A stretch of 64,000 nt of DNA from an uncultured Bdellovibrionales bacterium (GTDB taxonomy: Bacteria; Bdellovibrionota; Bdellovibrionia; Bdellovibrionales; UBA1609). Of this stretch, positions 28,196 through 37,581 are shown piece by piece. Location: positions 124,001 through 188,000 of the forward strand of contig CAILEP010000020.1 in the NCBI GenBank assembly GCA_903833275.1. The letters are read 5' to 3'. How positions within the stretch are numbered: position 1 is the first letter of the stretch; every line of letters begins with the position of its first letter. The notes under the pieces are model-generated. The model saw nothing but the letters and a program-made list of their open reading frames with translations. It made no database searches and was not told the origin of the DNA. The translations under genes were made by a program, and so were the position numbers.

Positions 28196-28585
28196 TCAAG
28201 TGTTGGCTAATTTTTCGACGCCGATATCAATTTGGCAGGTAGCGCAGCGAACCCAAATGGGCCACTGATCGTCGTGGCGCGAAATCGCGATGGATGATTT
28301 GCACTGATCGCAGGTTAATTCGCCCGCCGAAATTTCGATATCATCAATGTAGCCGTTGGCCGTCATAAATAATCCAAGCAGAAAAAAGCCTGGCACAATT
28401 ACAAAGTGCAGCATGGGCACGAAAATCCCAGCGATCATTAGCGTCCAGCAAATGGCTAAATTACGAACCGCCTTTTTAATTCGGCGAGGTTTTGATATTG
28501 CCGAGATAATGACGTGGCCTTGGCCCACGATTTGGCCCGAAGAGCGACCGACGACTTCAATGTTATTGTTTGCTTCGCTTGGCAT
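28196..28585 (-). CDS. Membrane protein with C-terminal zinc ribbon
   Basis: A 129-residue protein taken from ATG 28585; the frame runs on to a TTG at 28651 without a better start. Residues about 45-77 hold two adjacent membrane helices (I-C-W-T-L-M-I-A-G-I-F-V-P and F-V-I-V-P-G-F-F-L-L-G-L-F). The C-terminus has C-D-Q-C and later C-A-T-C, which should bind one zinc. The family is not recognised. Its end nearly abuts spoVR. Confidence 0.65.
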   Translation of the reverse strand: MPSEANNNIEVVGRSSGQIVGQGHVIISAISKPRRIKKAVRNLAICWTLMIAGIFVPMLHFVIVPGFFLLGLFMTANGYIDDIEISAGELTCDQCKSSIAISRHDDQWPIWVRCATCQIDIGVEKLANT

Positions 28586-28701
28586 GGCCGAGACAATATT
28601 CGTTCGACAGGCCGACGTCAAATATGAGGACAAATATAGAGCCCGCCTCAATTTGAATAGGCTCGGTTCTTTCTTCTTTTAGTGGAGTATTTGGGGGTAA
28701 T

Positions 28702-28759
28702 AACAGTTTCAGTCCGCAGACGGCAGCCCTCGGTAGCGGGGCAGTTGCTGAAACCTGTT
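28702..28759. other. Long imperfect inverted repeat, possible structured RNA
   Basis: AACAGTTTCAG (28702-28712) pairs with CTGAAACCTGTT (28748-28759): 11 base pairs with one bulged base. Inside, GCCC (28726-28729) can pair with GGGC (28738-28741). This could be a structured non-coding RNA or an attenuator. There is no T-run directly after the outer stem, so a simple terminator is less likely. Confidence 0.35.
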
Positions 28760-28963
28760 GCGGGGGCCGAGACCCGGTCTAGCTAATTTTCCACAAAAAG
28801 AAGAAAGATCGAAAATGCTCACTAGTTTTTGGTCGGTGTTAGTAAATTCAACAGCCAGATATCTCAAATTGCTGGGCGAGTGGCATGTAGAGTGCAACTT
28901 AATCTAGCGAGGTTGCTGCGCTTTGGGTGACCTGGCTTAAGGGTTGTTTCAAAATGAGACAGT

Positions 28964-28992
28964 TTGAGGCCGGGGGCGATGAAAGATAATAT
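28964..28992 (+). promoter_or_regulatory. Sigma-70-like promoter for the RCC1-repeat gene
   Basis: TTGAGG (28964-28969), a 17-bp spacer and TAATAT (28987-28992). The -35 matches 4 of 6 consensus bases and the spacing is ideal. The expected start of transcription is near 29000, giving a leader of roughly 28 nt before GTG 29028. Confidence 0.5.
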
Positions 28993-29027
28993 AGATATTA
29001 GATAAGACACAAGATTCAGGGGGATTA

Positions 29028-30572
29028 GTGAAAAACCGTAAGCCGATATATATGATTGCGATTGCGGCAGCTGCGACAGCGATGTTTTTTCAAAACTGCG
29101 CGGGCAATTATAATCCGGGCGCTTATACCAACCAAAATAGTGTTGCTATGCCCACGCCGAGCCCCACAGCGACTGCGCCAATTTCGGCTACCGGCCAAAA
29201 TTGCGTTATAGCGGCAGGCACCCAGTGGACTGTTGGCGGCAATACATGTGTTAGTGGCGCGGCCGTTACAATCGTGCCGGGGGCAGTGGGTTCAATTACG
29301 ACCGCGGCTACGGGCGGTTTGACGGGGACAATTACTTACTCATGTTCTGCGACTGGCGCGCCGCTTGCGCAAACGGCACAGGCGGTGTGTGTTAGTACTG
29401 CAGCTCAAGTTTCAGTCGGTCTCGGTTTTTCTTGCGCGGTAAAAAATGACGGCACGCCAGAATGTTGGGGCGTAAATGCCAGTGGCGAACTGGGGGTTGG
29501 GGCCACTTCTACCACCGCGACCCTAAGGCCGGCATTCGTTAGCACGGCATTAAAATTTATTAAAATTTCTTCGGGTGGCTCGAGTTCGTGCGGTGTTACA
29601 ACGGCTGGCGCGGTTTATTGTTGGGGTAGCAATGTTTACGGGCAGATCGGCCCGGCAATTGCGATGACGACAACGACCGCTTCTGCTCCTCAATTGGTGT
29701 CAGGGTTATCGGCCGCCAGCGACGTGAAAGTAGGTGCCGGTTTTGCGTGTGCGCTTACGACGGCGGGCAATGTTTATTGTTGGGGTGATAACTCGGCGAA
29801 AGAGTTAGCGTCGCCGACGATTACGACGACTAATATTCCAACCTTAGTGCCGGGTCTCTCTGGCATCGTGAGTTTAGATGTTTCGCGTGGCACCGAGCTT
29901 CTGGTCTATAATGGCATTGTGAGCACAAATCGCGCGTGTGCGGTTAATGCGAGTGGCTCACTCTATTGCTGGGGGTTTAACCCGACGGCGGTATTGAACG
30001 GCGTTGCGACGCCAACAGTAACTTTGGTTAGCGGAGTGCCGGCCCTAACTTCAGTTTCAGTGGGTCAACAGTTTAACTGCGGTGTTACGACAGCAAAAAC
30101 TGTGGTTTGTTGGGGCGATCAATACTCGGGTGAACTTGGCAATGCTGTCGCAAGCGGCGCTTATGGTACCTACCCGGCCGTGCCATACACATTAGCGCTT
30201 TCGAATGTTTCTGAAGTCGCGTCAGGCCCCGCACAATCCTGCGCCGTTTATGGCTCGGGTCAGGTGGCTTGTTGGGGCGCGAATTGGATTTCTCTTTTGA
30301 CAATCTCAATCGGAATTACCGGAGGAGGTGGTTCAACTTCTTTGCCCACCGGGCAATTGGGGCTCGATCCAAATGTGGCGGCAAATGAGATAGTGGCGAC
30401 CCCGCATGATTTAGGTGTTAGTGGTGCCGTGCACGTGAGCGTCGGTGTAGAGCAAACCTGTTTTTCGAGTGCGAATAATGTTGTGCAATGTTTGGGTTAT
30501 AACGGTAATGGACAGCTTGGTAATGGCGGGGTAACGGCAAGCTATTTGCCGGTGCCAGCTGTTTTGCAATAG
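29028..30572 (+). CDS. RCC1-repeat surface lipoprotein
   Basis: A 514-residue protein starting at GTG 29028, with AGGGGG upstream. The lipoprotein signal ends M-F-F-Q-N-C. After a Thr/Pro/Ser-rich linker (to about residue 125) there are roughly seven RCC1-type repeats, recognised by the recurring pattern C-A-V/L-x-x-x-G-x-V-Y-C-W-G-x-N and G-Q-L-G; they should fold as a beta propeller. Regular Cys pairs in the repeats may form disulfides. It is composition-biased (A, T, S, V, G). Function is not known; a surface adhesin or binding protein is plausible. Confidence 0.88.
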   Translation: MKNRKPIYMIAIAAAATAMFFQNCAGNYNPGAYTNQNSVAMPTPSPTATAPISATGQNCVIAAGTQWTVGGNTCVSGAAVTIVPGAVGSITTAATGGLTGTITYSCSATGAPLAQTAQAVCVSTAAQVSVGLGFSCAVKNDGTPECWGVNASGELGVGATSTTATLRPAFVSTALKFIKISSGGSSSCGVTTAGAVYCWGSNVYGQIGPAIAMTTTTASAPQLVSGLSAASDVKVGAGFACALTTAGNVYCWGDNSAKELASPTITTTNIPTLVPGLSGIVSLDVSRGTELLVYNGIVSTNRACAVNASGSLYCWGFNPTAVLNGVATPTVTLVSGVPALTSVSVGQQFNCGVTTAKTVVCWGDQYSGELGNAVASGAYGTYPAVPYTLALSNVSEVASGPAQSCAVYGSGQVACWGANWISLLTISIGITGGGGSTSLPTGQLGLDPNVAANEIVATPHDLGVSGAVHVSVGVEQTCFSSANNVVQCLGYNGNGQLGNGGVTASYLPVPAVLQ

Positions 30573-30629
30573 GCCATTTAGAGGCCTGCGACGAGCTACG
30601 CACCCGTCGCGGCATTGATCAAATAATAT

Positions 30630-31235
30630 TTAAGCGGCGCCTTCAGCTTTGAGGGCGGCTTGCACTCCAGGGCGTGAGGATACTTTTTCGACATAACCCA
30701 TGAGTACGGGCCATTTCGAAAGGTCGATATTTAAATGCTTAGTCCAATTTAGAACGGTATGTAGGTAACCGTCGGCAACTGTAAACTGATTGCCCATCAA
30801 ATAATCGTGACCTTTTAATTGCGCCGAAAGGTAATCGAATTTTTTGCCAAGGTTGGCGCGAAAAATTTCTTTTGCGGCTTCGGGCATATCTTTATTGAAG
30901 AGCGGGCTGAAGCCCTTATGCACTTCAGCGGCGATGTAGTTGAGCCATTCTTGCGCTTTATAGCGCTCCCACGTGCCAGCTTTCGGCATCAATTTTTTGT
31001 CAGGTGCTTGATCGGCAATATATTGCATGATGGCCGAACCTTCAGTTAGCAGCTCGCCTTTGTCACTTAACAAAGCTGGTACTTGGCTCTTTGGCGTAAT
31101 TTTATAGTAGTCTTCACCACTTTTGGTTTTTTTAGTTTTGGGATCGAGTTGCTCGGCCTCAAATTTTAGACCTGATTCGTAAAGCGCGATGTGTGAGGCG
31201 CGCGAGCAGGCGCCAGGTGCGAAAAATAGTTTCAT
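30630..31235 (-). CDS. Glutathione S-transferase (beta class-like)
   Basis: A 201-residue GST. The N-terminal thioredoxin-like domain has M-K-L-F-F-A-P-G-A-C-S-R-A-S-H-I-A-L, where Cys10 is the mixed-disulfide cysteine of beta-class GSTs. S-Q-V-P-A-L-L and T-E-G-S-A-I-M-Q-Y-I form the glutathione site. The C-terminal helical domain has G-N-Q-F-T-V-A-D-G-Y-L (N-capping box). Probably a cytosolic detoxification enzyme; substrate unknown. It lies downstream of the K+ channel-like gene on the same strand with a 122-bp gap. Confidence 0.92.
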   Translation of the reverse strand: MKLFFAPGACSRASHIALYESGLKFEAEQLDPKTKKTKSGEDYYKITPKSQVPALLSDKGELLTEGSAIMQYIADQAPDKKLMPKAGTWERYKAQEWLNYIAAEVHKGFSPLFNKDMPEAAKEIFRANLGKKFDYLSAQLKGHDYLMGNQFTVADGYLHTVLNWTKHLNIDLSKWPVLMGYVEKVSSRPGVQAALKAEGAA

Positions 31236-31357
31236 AGAACCTCCTGAGTATGTTTGCGTGAGCTTCAGATGTTGCTATCGAAAGTGGGCAGCGACAAGTC
31301 CTGACGTGTTGTTTATTTTGTCGATTTAAACGCGGGACAAAAGCCTTGCGTAGAATA

Positions 31358-32557
31358 TTAGGCGGCGCGCTGATTGGCGATTTCGTTTACGTGTGCCGCA
31401 AAGTCAGGAAAGCGTTTAAGAGCGCTTTCGAAGTCTTCGCGATTGAGAGCGAAAAGGTCGCAGTACCCGACCGAGCGCGCTGTTGCGCTGCGAGATTTGG
31501 CGGTTAACAGTGCGAGTTCACCGAAGAAGGCGCCCTGTGTTAGTACGGCTAGGCGTTCGCCGGTGTGCGAGAGAATTTCAATTTCGCCACGATGGATAAA
31601 ATACATTGCGTCGCCCGGCTCGCCGGCGTGAAACACTTGTTCGCTCGGCACACAAATCACCGACTGAAGTTTTAACACAAGATCGCGAATGAGATCGATG
31701 TTGGCGCCCTTTAGCAGCGGTACTTTCTCTATCATTTCTGCGCTCAGAAACACCGCAATATCGCGGCGTAAATGGATCGGGATCTCATCTAGAATCGATT
31801 TGTCGTCGTAGCCGCGATGAGACTCCCACATATATTGGTAATAGGAGCGAAGTTTAAAGCGAAGGTCATTAGGTACCTTATAGTGACGAAAGAAACTTTC
31901 GATTTTATCAAGTCGGGCTAGGTGTGATTCTCGAGCCGCATCCAAGCGAGAGAGTAAGCTTGCGATATTACTCAACACGTAACCGAAGAAGGCGACGCCG
32001 ACGATTTGCGTTCCGTTTGCGTAGAGCATTTGTACTGGCGTTTTTGGTGCGATATCACCATACCCGACGGTGGTGAGGGTGGTAATACACCAATAAACGG
32101 CCGAAATGTACCGCGTAATGTCGTCGGGGTTATCAACAAGAGTCATGCCGCCCACCGCAATCCAGCCGCAAGCAACAAAGTGAATAACAACCGGCATTGT
32201 GACGGCCACGGGCACCAGGCGCAAAAGAACTGGGTGAAGGTTGGGGTAGTTTTCGAGCTGTCGATTGATTTTAAAAATATAGAAAAAGGCCAGTAACTTA
32301 AAGACCATTACGTAATTAAACCAACTCAAATCAAAAAATTGGCCGAGAATTGTAAGTGGCAAGAAAAGTGGCACGCGCCAAAGCAGCTTAATTGAAGAGC
32401 TCTGATTGTAAGCCGAAATAGTGCCCCGCAAATAAATCAGGCTGAGAATATCAACCAAAGTATCGCCGAACGGCATATGAATGTGAAAAAGCATTCGGAT
32501 CGGTATCCAAATACACATCACAACAGCAATAACAATTTCAGCCCATCCCAAAAACAT
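31358..32557 (-). CDS. Cyclic-nucleotide-gated K+ channel-like protein
   Basis: A 399-residue protein with a six-helix channel layout. The pore has I-T-T-L-T-T-V-G-Y-G-D-I-A, the K+ selectivity filter. A C-linker follows, then a cyclic-nucleotide-binding domain (about 285-395) with G-E-P-G-D-A-M-Y-F-I-H-R-G-E-I-E, G-A-F-F-G-E-L-A-L-L and R-S-A-T-A-R; the last Arg contacts the phosphate in the family. The S4-like helix lacks a regular row of arginines, so voltage gating is doubtful. It starts at ATG 32557 and is divergent from the MFS gene across 76 bp. Confidence 0.9.
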   Translation of the reverse strand: MFLGWAEIVIAVVMCIWIPIRMLFHIHMPFGDTLVDILSLIYLRGTISAYNQSSSIKLLWRVPLFLPLTILGQFFDLSWFNYVMVFKLLAFFYIFKINRQLENYPNLHPVLLRLVPVAVTMPVVIHFVACGWIAVGGMTLVDNPDDITRYISAVYWCITTLTTVGYGDIAPKTPVQMLYANGTQIVGVAFFGYVLSNIASLLSRLDAARESHLARLDKIESFFRHYKVPNDLRFKLRSYYQYMWESHRGYDDKSILDEIPIHLRRDIAVFLSAEMIEKVPLLKGANIDLIRDLVLKLQSVICVPSEQVFHAGEPGDAMYFIHRGEIEILSHTGERLAVLTQGAFFGELALLTAKSRSATARSVGYCDLFALNREDFESALKRFPDFAAHVNEIANQRAA

Positions 32558-32633
32558 GTTATATACTTATCGGTAATCTATCGCGGCTCTCGAGTCGCAA
32601 GTCGGTTTCAGTTAAAAAAAAGAAAGTGCCAAG

Positions 32634-33848
32634 ATGCCTCGCGATTTTAAAATTCTGATGAGTTCTCGCTTCTGTTTTACTTTGGCCGTGGCCATGCAGG
32701 CTGTAATGCTTGGTTGGCGAATGTACGACCTGACACACGACCCCTTATTTTTGGGTCTCATAGGTCTAGCCGAGGCCTTGCCGGCCCTTAGTCTGGCGTT
32801 ATTTGCTGGCTATATCGTCGATCGATCGCGCCCGCTGCTAACTTATAAATTTGTCGTCTTCGGCAGCTTTACTTCGGCCTGCGTGATGCTTGTTTCTCAA
32901 ATGCCCGAGATGGGCCTTAATATTCACCAACAAATTATAGGGTTATTTCTCGCCTCGTTCATGACGGGTGTTGCGCGAAGTTTCTCGCAACCTTCGATGT
33001 ACGCTTTAGTGCCCCGTTTGGTGAGTCGTGAAGAGCAGCATAAGACATCGGCCTGGATGGTGATGTCTTTGCAGGTCGCGCGAATTTCGGGCCCGGCCGC
33101 CGGTGGGTTCGCTTTCGGTTTTTTAGGGCTTACGTTTTCAGAAATAATTGTCTGCTCTATGCTATTGGTTGGGTTGATCGTTCTTTACTTTATTCGCGCC
33201 AACCCGTTGCCACCGGCACAAATGACCGAAAAGAAATCGATTCGCCACGAGCTCTTACTTGGGGTGCGCTTTGTTTTTAGCCACCCCATTCTTTTGCCCG
33301 CACTCTCGCTTGATATGGTGGCCGTGCTTTTTGGCGGGGTCACAGCCCTCCTTCCGTTTTATGCCGGCGAAATTTTGCACATTGGCCCGAGAGGCCTGGG
33401 CCTTTTGCGAGCGGCCCCTGCGCTTGGCGCCGCGCTGACAAGCATAACACTGACTCGCCGAGATATTCGCGCCCACGCGGGCAGCTTGCTGTTCTTTGCG
33501 GTGGGCGGTTTTGGTTGTAGCATTCTGGTGTTTTCAGTCAGCCACGATATCTATCTCTCTATTATTAGTCTCGCCTTCAGCGGCGCGTTCGACAGTGTCA
33601 GCATGATCATTCGCTCTGCCGCGGTTCAGCTTGCTTCGCCTGAAAATATGCGCGGCCGAATTTCAGCCGTGAACTCAATTTTTATTGGCTCATCAAATGA
33701 GCTCGGTGAGTTCGAGTCGGGTGTGGCGGCGCGCTTGCTCGGGGTTGTACCATCAGCCGTTATCGGCGCGGTGATTTGTTTGCTGGCCACCGGGGCTGTG
33801 GCGATTTTATCACCCACGTTGCGAAAATTAAATTTGCATAAGATTTAG
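32634..33848 (+). CDS. MFS transporter (EntS/MFS_3-like)
   Basis: A 404-residue protein with about 12 hydrophobic segments. It belongs to the major facilitator group that contains EntS-like exporters, judged from L-G-L-I-G-L-A-E-A-L-P-A-L with a G-Y-I-V-D-R-S-R-P loop after TM2 and R-G-R-I-S-A-V-N near the end. The substrate cannot be inferred. The next gene starts 9 bp after the stop, so they form an operon. Confidence 0.85.
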   Translation: MPRDFKILMSSRFCFTLAVAMQAVMLGWRMYDLTHDPLFLGLIGLAEALPALSLALFAGYIVDRSRPLLTYKFVVFGSFTSACVMLVSQMPEMGLNIHQQIIGLFLASFMTGVARSFSQPSMYALVPRLVSREEQHKTSAWMVMSLQVARISGPAAGGFAFGFLGLTFSEIIVCSMLLVGLIVLYFIRANPLPPAQMTEKKSIRHELLLGVRFVFSHPILLPALSLDMVAVLFGGVTALLPFYAGEILHIGPRGLGLLRAAPALGAALTSITLTRRDIRAHAGSLLFFAVGGFGCSILVFSVSHDIYLSIISLAFSGAFDSVSMIIRSAAVQLASPENMRGRISAVNSIFIGSSNELGEFESGVAARLLGVVPSAVIGAVICLLATGAVAILSPTLRKLNLHKI

Positions 33849-33857
33849 AGGGGCGGA

Positions 33858-34811
33858 GTGGCTGAAAAGTTAGAAATAAAGAAAGCCAAGCTGCCGTTTC
33901 ATTTTGACGAAAATGGTAAGGTCGCAATCGATCTCGGCCCTCGCCCAGGGACGTTAACTAAATTTTTGCTTTCACTTTCAAAAGTTTTACATCGGCCACT
34001 TAATCTTCATAATTTTGAAGCGGCGGTTTTGCGGCTTCGCGCGGACAATCGAGCCCATGTACCGTTTTGGACAAAGCTTTCTGTGGCGTATGGTCAGAAA
34101 GTTGAGTTTGATTCGAGACTTCTTGAGTCAATCCCGAAAAATGGACCACTTTTGATCGCTTCAAATCACCCTCTTAACGGAGTCGAGGGCATCGCCATCG
34201 CCGCAATGATTTCGCAGGTACGCCCTGACGTGCTCGTAGTGATGACGCCATTTTTAGATTCGGTGCCGGGCATGGCTAAAAATGCGATTTACATGAGCCC
34301 CGATGGCGGCCGTGATTCTGTCGCACTCAACAGACAGGCGCGGCATGAATTAGCGCTGGCGTTGAAATCTGGCAAGTGCGTGGTGATGTTTCCGTCGGGC
34401 CAAGTTTCACTGAAGAAAAAGCTTTCAGATAAAGAGGTCTTTGACAGTGTTTGGAAGCCAACGGTGGCCAAAATACTAAGCGAGGCAAAAGAATCAAAGG
34501 TTCTTTTAATTTTTGTTGATGGCCAATCGAGCCGCTATTTTCAAATGGCTAAAAAACTTGAAGAGCTCGTGCCTTCGAAGTTTAAAGGGCTTCGAATGGC
34601 GATCAACATACCTATGCATGTTCGTGAAATTGGAAGTCATTTTGACAAAGCAGTGAAGTTGATTATCGGGCCCGTGCTTTCGGCCGAGAAACTGCTGAGT
34701 CTCTCAAATGCCGACTTGGCGCATACTTTGCGAACAGCGACCTATGATTTGAAGAACAGCACCCAGCCGAGTGCGCAAACCCAGCCGTTTCTGTGGCAAG
34801 AGCGCGACTAA
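33858..34811 (+). CDS. PlsC-like acyltransferase
   Basis: A 317-residue protein starting with GTG 33858 (GGGGCGGAG before it). It has a glycerolipid acyltransferase-like core: L-I-A-S-N-H-P-L-N-G-V-E-G, a variant of the N-H-x4-D motif in which the second acid is Glu and one residue further on, and C-V-V-M-F-P-S-G-Q-V-S, like the F-P-E-G motif. This resembles hemolysin-type (OlsA/COG3176) acyltransferases more than PlsC itself. It probably acts on lipids at the inner membrane, in an operon with the MFS transporter. Its end overlaps the convergent SDR gene by 4 nt. Confidence 0.72.
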   Translation: MAEKLEIKKAKLPFHFDENGKVAIDLGPRPGTLTKFLLSLSKVLHRPLNLHNFEAAVLRLRADNRAHVPFWTKLSVAYGQKVEFDSRLLESIPKNGPLLIASNHPLNGVEGIAIAAMISQVRPDVLVVMTPFLDSVPGMAKNAIYMSPDGGRDSVALNRQARHELALALKSGKCVVMFPSGQVSLKKKLSDKEVFDSVWKPTVAKILSEAKESKVLLIFVDGQSSRYFQMAKKLEELVPSKFKGLRMAINIPMHVREIGSHFDKAVKLIIGPVLSAEKLLSLSNADLAHTLRTATYDLKNSTQPSAQTQPFLWQERD

Positions 34812-35545
34812 AGGCTTTTCATCTTTCCGCCATCAACAGCAATAGATTGGCCAGTGATGTAGCTTGCAAGGGGTGAACATAAAAAGGCGGCGAGGGCTCC
34901 GATGTCTTCGGGCTCGCCGATGCGACCGGCGGGTACCAAAGAACGAATCTTCTCTTCGCTCCAGTTATTTTCGCGAATACGACGCGTGTTAATATAGCCG
35001 GGCTGTAGCGTGTTTATGGTAATGCCATGCGAGGCATACTCAGTCGAAACCGACTTCGCGAGCCCCGTGAGGCCGGCGCGAAAGCCATTTGAAGTCGTAA
35101 GGCTCGGTATTGGCTCTTTTGCCGCTGACGAGGTAATTAATATCACCCGGCCGTAATTTCGTTTTTGCATTTCTGGTAGAGCGGCCCGCAAACTGTCGAC
35201 CACGCTCATCCATAGATTCTGAAAATCGAGCGCCCATTGAGCGTCTGTAATCTCGGCGAATTGACCGCGCGCAGGGCCGCCGGTGTTAGTGACCAAAATA
35301 TCGATTGAGCCAAAGTCGCGTACAAAATTTTCAACAAGTCGGGTGGCGGCGCCCGGCTTCGAAAGGTCTGTGGCGTAATATTTTTTGGCGCCGATTTCTT
35401 TGGCGACGGCAGACAGTTTTTCTTCGTTGCGCGCGACGAGTGCAACGTGAACACCTTCAGCGATTAAGGATTCGGCGATGCCACGGCCGATGCCTTCAGA
35501 TGAGCCCATAACGAGTGCTGTTTTCTTTTCGATCTTAAAGTGCAT
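34808..35545 (-). CDS. Short-chain dehydrogenase/reductase
   Basis: A 245-residue classical SDR. The cofactor motif is [12 protein letters not shown] (T-G-x3-G-x-G variant), with N-T-G-G, the catalytic Ser in I-T-S-S-A-A and a further catalytic residue position after it. The expected Y-x-x-x-K is not obvious: the segment reads [12 protein letters not shown], where Tyr and Lys are replaced (Phe and Gly/Leu). So the active site may be altered. It overlaps the ACMSD gene by 11 nt and closes the minus-strand kynurenine operon. Its step in the pathway is not known. Confidence 0.82.
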   Translation of the reverse strand: MHFKIEKKTALVMGSSEGIGRGIAESLIAEGVHVALVARNEEKLSAVAKEIGAKKYYATDLSKPGAATRLVENFVRDFGSIDILVTNTGGPARGQFAEITDAQWALDFQNLWMSVVDSLRAALPEMQKRNYGRVILITSSAAKEPIPSLTTSNGFRAGLTGLAKSVSTEYASHGITINTLQPGYINTRRIRENNWSEEKIRSLVPAGRIGEPEDIGALAAFLCSPLASYITGQSIAVDGGKMKSL

Positions 35546-36575
35546 TGAGGCGACCTCTTTTTGCTAAATCGCGTTTAAATTTTGGCCCGAGCCACTCGAG
35601 GGCCGCGCCCGACAAGAGCTCTTTCTTCGTCTGTGCATCGAAAGCACACTGTTCAATTGTCGAGCCCGGCTTTTCTTCGCCTAACGGAAACGGATAATCG
35701 GTGCCTAAACAAACACGATTCGCTCCAAATAATTTAACAACATGTTTAAGCACAGCTGGGTCGTGAACAAGTGAGTCGACAAAAAAGCGCCCGAGATAAT
35801 CTTTCGGAGGCACGTCGCAGTCGATCGCACAAAGATCGGGTCGCGAATCGAAGCCGTGTTGTATTCGCCCCCAGGTCATCGGAAACGACCCACCGCCGTG
35901 AGCAAAGGCCACACGCAAGCGCGGAAAGCGCTTGAAAACCCCGCCAAAGATAAAAGAGCAAATGGCGCGAGAAACTTCTGAGGGCATGCCCACCAACCAG
36001 GGCAGCCAATAGTCTTTCATGTCTTTTTGCCCCATCATATCCCAAGGGTGAACAAAGATGGGGGCGTCCATGGCTTGGCACATTTCAAAAAACGGCGTGA
36101 ACTTTGGGTCAGACAAATTTTCTTGGTTTACATTTGTGCCGATTTGAAACCCAACAAGCCCCAGGGCTGAAATAGCCCGTTCACCTTCTTTAACTGCCAG
36201 GGCCGGGTCTTGCATAGGCACAGTCGCAAGGCCCGCGAAATTTCTTTGATAGCTATCGACGATGCCAGCGAGATGGTCGTTGAGAAATTGTGAAACGTAA
36301 AGACCATCTTTGGGTTTTGCCCAATAAGAAAACATAACAGGCACCGTCGAAAGAACCTGCAGGGTGACCTTGCTTTGAGCGCACTCTTTAATTCGAACTT
36401 TGGGGTCACAGCAATTGGGCATAATTCGTCTGAAAAACTTGCCCGTATCATCGTACATATCTGAATGTTTGCCGCCGGGGGCGTGACGAAGCTCAACAAA
36501 GCCGCCATAGCCGAACTGATCTTTAAATTTCGGGATATTGGGTGGCAAAATATGGGTGTGGATATCAATTTTCAT
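35535..36575 (-). CDS. nbaD: Aminocarboxymuconate-semialdehyde decarboxylase (ACMSD)
   Basis: A 346-residue amidohydrolase-fold enzyme. It removes CO2 from 2-amino-3-carboxymuconate semialdehyde, sending the kynurenine pathway away from quinolinate. The zinc ligands are seen in D-I-H-T-H-I-L-P (His6, His8), [19 protein letters not shown] and L-G-T-D-Y-P-F-P. The length matches the family. The start overlaps the dioxygenase stop by a base. Confidence 0.94.
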   Translation of the reverse strand: MKIDIHTHILPPNIPKFKDQFGYGGFVELRHAPGGKHSDMYDDTGKFFRRIMPNCCDPKVRIKECAQSKVTLQVLSTVPVMFSYWAKPKDGLYVSQFLNDHLAGIVDSYQRNFAGLATVPMQDPALAVKEGERAISALGLVGFQIGTNVNQENLSDPKFTPFFEMCQAMDAPIFVHPWDMMGQKDMKDYWLPWLVGMPSEVSRAICSFIFGGVFKRFPRLRVAFAHGGGSFPMTWGRIQHGFDSRPDLCAIDCDVPPKDYLGRFFVDSLVHDPAVLKHVVKLFGANRVCLGTDYPFPLGEEKPGSTIEQCAFDAQTKKELLSGAALEWLGPKFKRDLAKRGRLNAL

Positions 36576-37135
36576 TATTTTGGAATCGCCTCAGGCTTGG
36601 TATTTTTTGGTACTTTCGAAGTGACCTCGCCGCATTTCTTGCACTTGGTAAATTCGCTTTTATAGAAGCGCTCGAACACGGCCGGAAACTGAGTTTCAAT
36701 ATTGGTCAGAGCAAAGTACTCTTCGTACAATTTGTTGCCACAGCCCTCACAAAACCAGAGCAGCCCGTCTTTCTGATGCGGCAGTCGTTTATGTTCAATT
36801 ACGAGGCCGATACTTTCAGCTGGTCGTTGTGGTGAGTGCGGTGTTTTTGGCGGCAATAAATAAACTTCGCCGGGCTCAATCTTCAGGTCGCGAAAATGGC
36901 CATTGTCATCGACGATCTTTAAAGTGAGAGTGCCTTCGATTTGCTGAAAAAACTCTTCGCCCTCGTTGTAGTGATAGTCGGTGCGAGCGTTGGGGCCGCC
37001 AACGACCATTACAATAAGATCACGATCTTGCCAGATCACCTTGTTGCCAACTGGCGGCTTGAGCAAGTGGCGGTTTTCGCGAACCCATTTGTTAAAATTA
37101 ATCGGAGTGTATTTATCAAAAAGCGGCTCGTTCAT
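36575..37135 (-). CDS. nbaC: 3-hydroxyanthranilate 3,4-dioxygenase
   Basis: A 186-residue cupin that opens the ring of 3-hydroxyanthranilate. The Fe ligands are in D-Y-H-Y-N-E-G-E-E (His55, Glu61) and P-K-T-P-H-S-P (His100). A C-terminal rubredoxin-like site is present with C-E-G-C-G and C-K-K-C-G, as in bacterial enzymes. Overlaps both neighbours (1 nt downstream, 4 nt upstream), so translation is coupled. Confidence 0.95.
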   Translation of the reverse strand: MNEPLFDKYTPINFNKWVRENRHLLKPPVGNKVIWQDRDLIVMVVGGPNARTDYHYNEGEEFFQQIEGTLTLKIVDDNGHFRDLKIEPGEVYLLPPKTPHSPQRPAESIGLVIEHKRLPHQKDGLLWFCEGCGNKLYEEYFALTNIETQFPAVFERFYKSEFTKCKKCGEVTSKVPKNTKPEAIPK

Positions 37136-37581
37136 TTTGCCTCTCTCGGTATAGGCGAAGTATCAGAAATGGTCGCGACACACTTGAGCTCAATGGCGAT
37201 CGGGGTGGGTAGCGCCGTTACTTCAACGGTCGTTCGACAGGGTTGGCAGTCTTTAAAGTATTCAGCGTAAAGACGATTGTAGGTCGAAAAATCATCTTTC
37301 ATGTTGGTGAGATAAACCGTGACATCGACGAGCTGCGACCATGATGAGCCGACATCTTCGAGTATATTTCGCACATTCTCGAAAACGCTTCGGCACTGGG
37401 TTTCAATATCGTAACTCAAAATTTGGCCGTCGCTGTCAAGCTTGACGCCCGGGATTTCTTTGCTGGCAAGTTTGCGAGGGCCGACCCCCGAAAGAAATAA
37501 TAAAGACCCAACACGTTTAGCGTGAGGGTAAAGACCAACGGCTTGTGGTGCCCGCTTTGAATTTAAATTTTCAACCTTCAT
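37132..37581 (-). CDS. RidA-family 2-aminomuconate deaminase
   Basis: A 149-residue YjgF/RidA-type protein: [14 protein letters not shown], a central strand-helix unit and [11 protein letters not shown] near the end, with the family Arg. In this operon, between 2-aminomuconate semialdehyde dehydrogenase and the dioxygenase, it is most likely the deaminase that converts 2-aminomuconate to 4-oxalocrotonate. That function is inferred from context. Confidence 0.88.
   Translation of the reverse strand: MKVENLNSKRAPQAVGLYPHAKRVGSLLFLSGVGPRKLASKEIPGVKLDSDGQILSYDIETQCRSVFENVRNILEDVGSSWSQLVDVTVYLTNMKDDFSTYNRLYAEYFKDCQPCRTTVEVTALPTPIAIELKCVATISDTSPIPREAK

Larger units (their letters stand above)
28586..29027. 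other. 442-bp region without a clear gene
   Basis: Between the zinc-ribbon gene and the RCC1-repeat gene I see no coding sequence that stands out. The region holds an inverted repeat (28702-28759) and a sigma-70-type promoter (28964-28992), described separately. Confidence 0.6.

Noticed and set aside
28709-28897. Small minus-strand frame in the intergenic region
   Set aside because: No ribosome-binding site, no signal peptide or domain, and it overlaps the inverted repeat.
35746-36081. Minus-strand frame inside ACMSD
   Set aside because: Shadow frame, rich in Cys/Arg/Ser, no supporting features.
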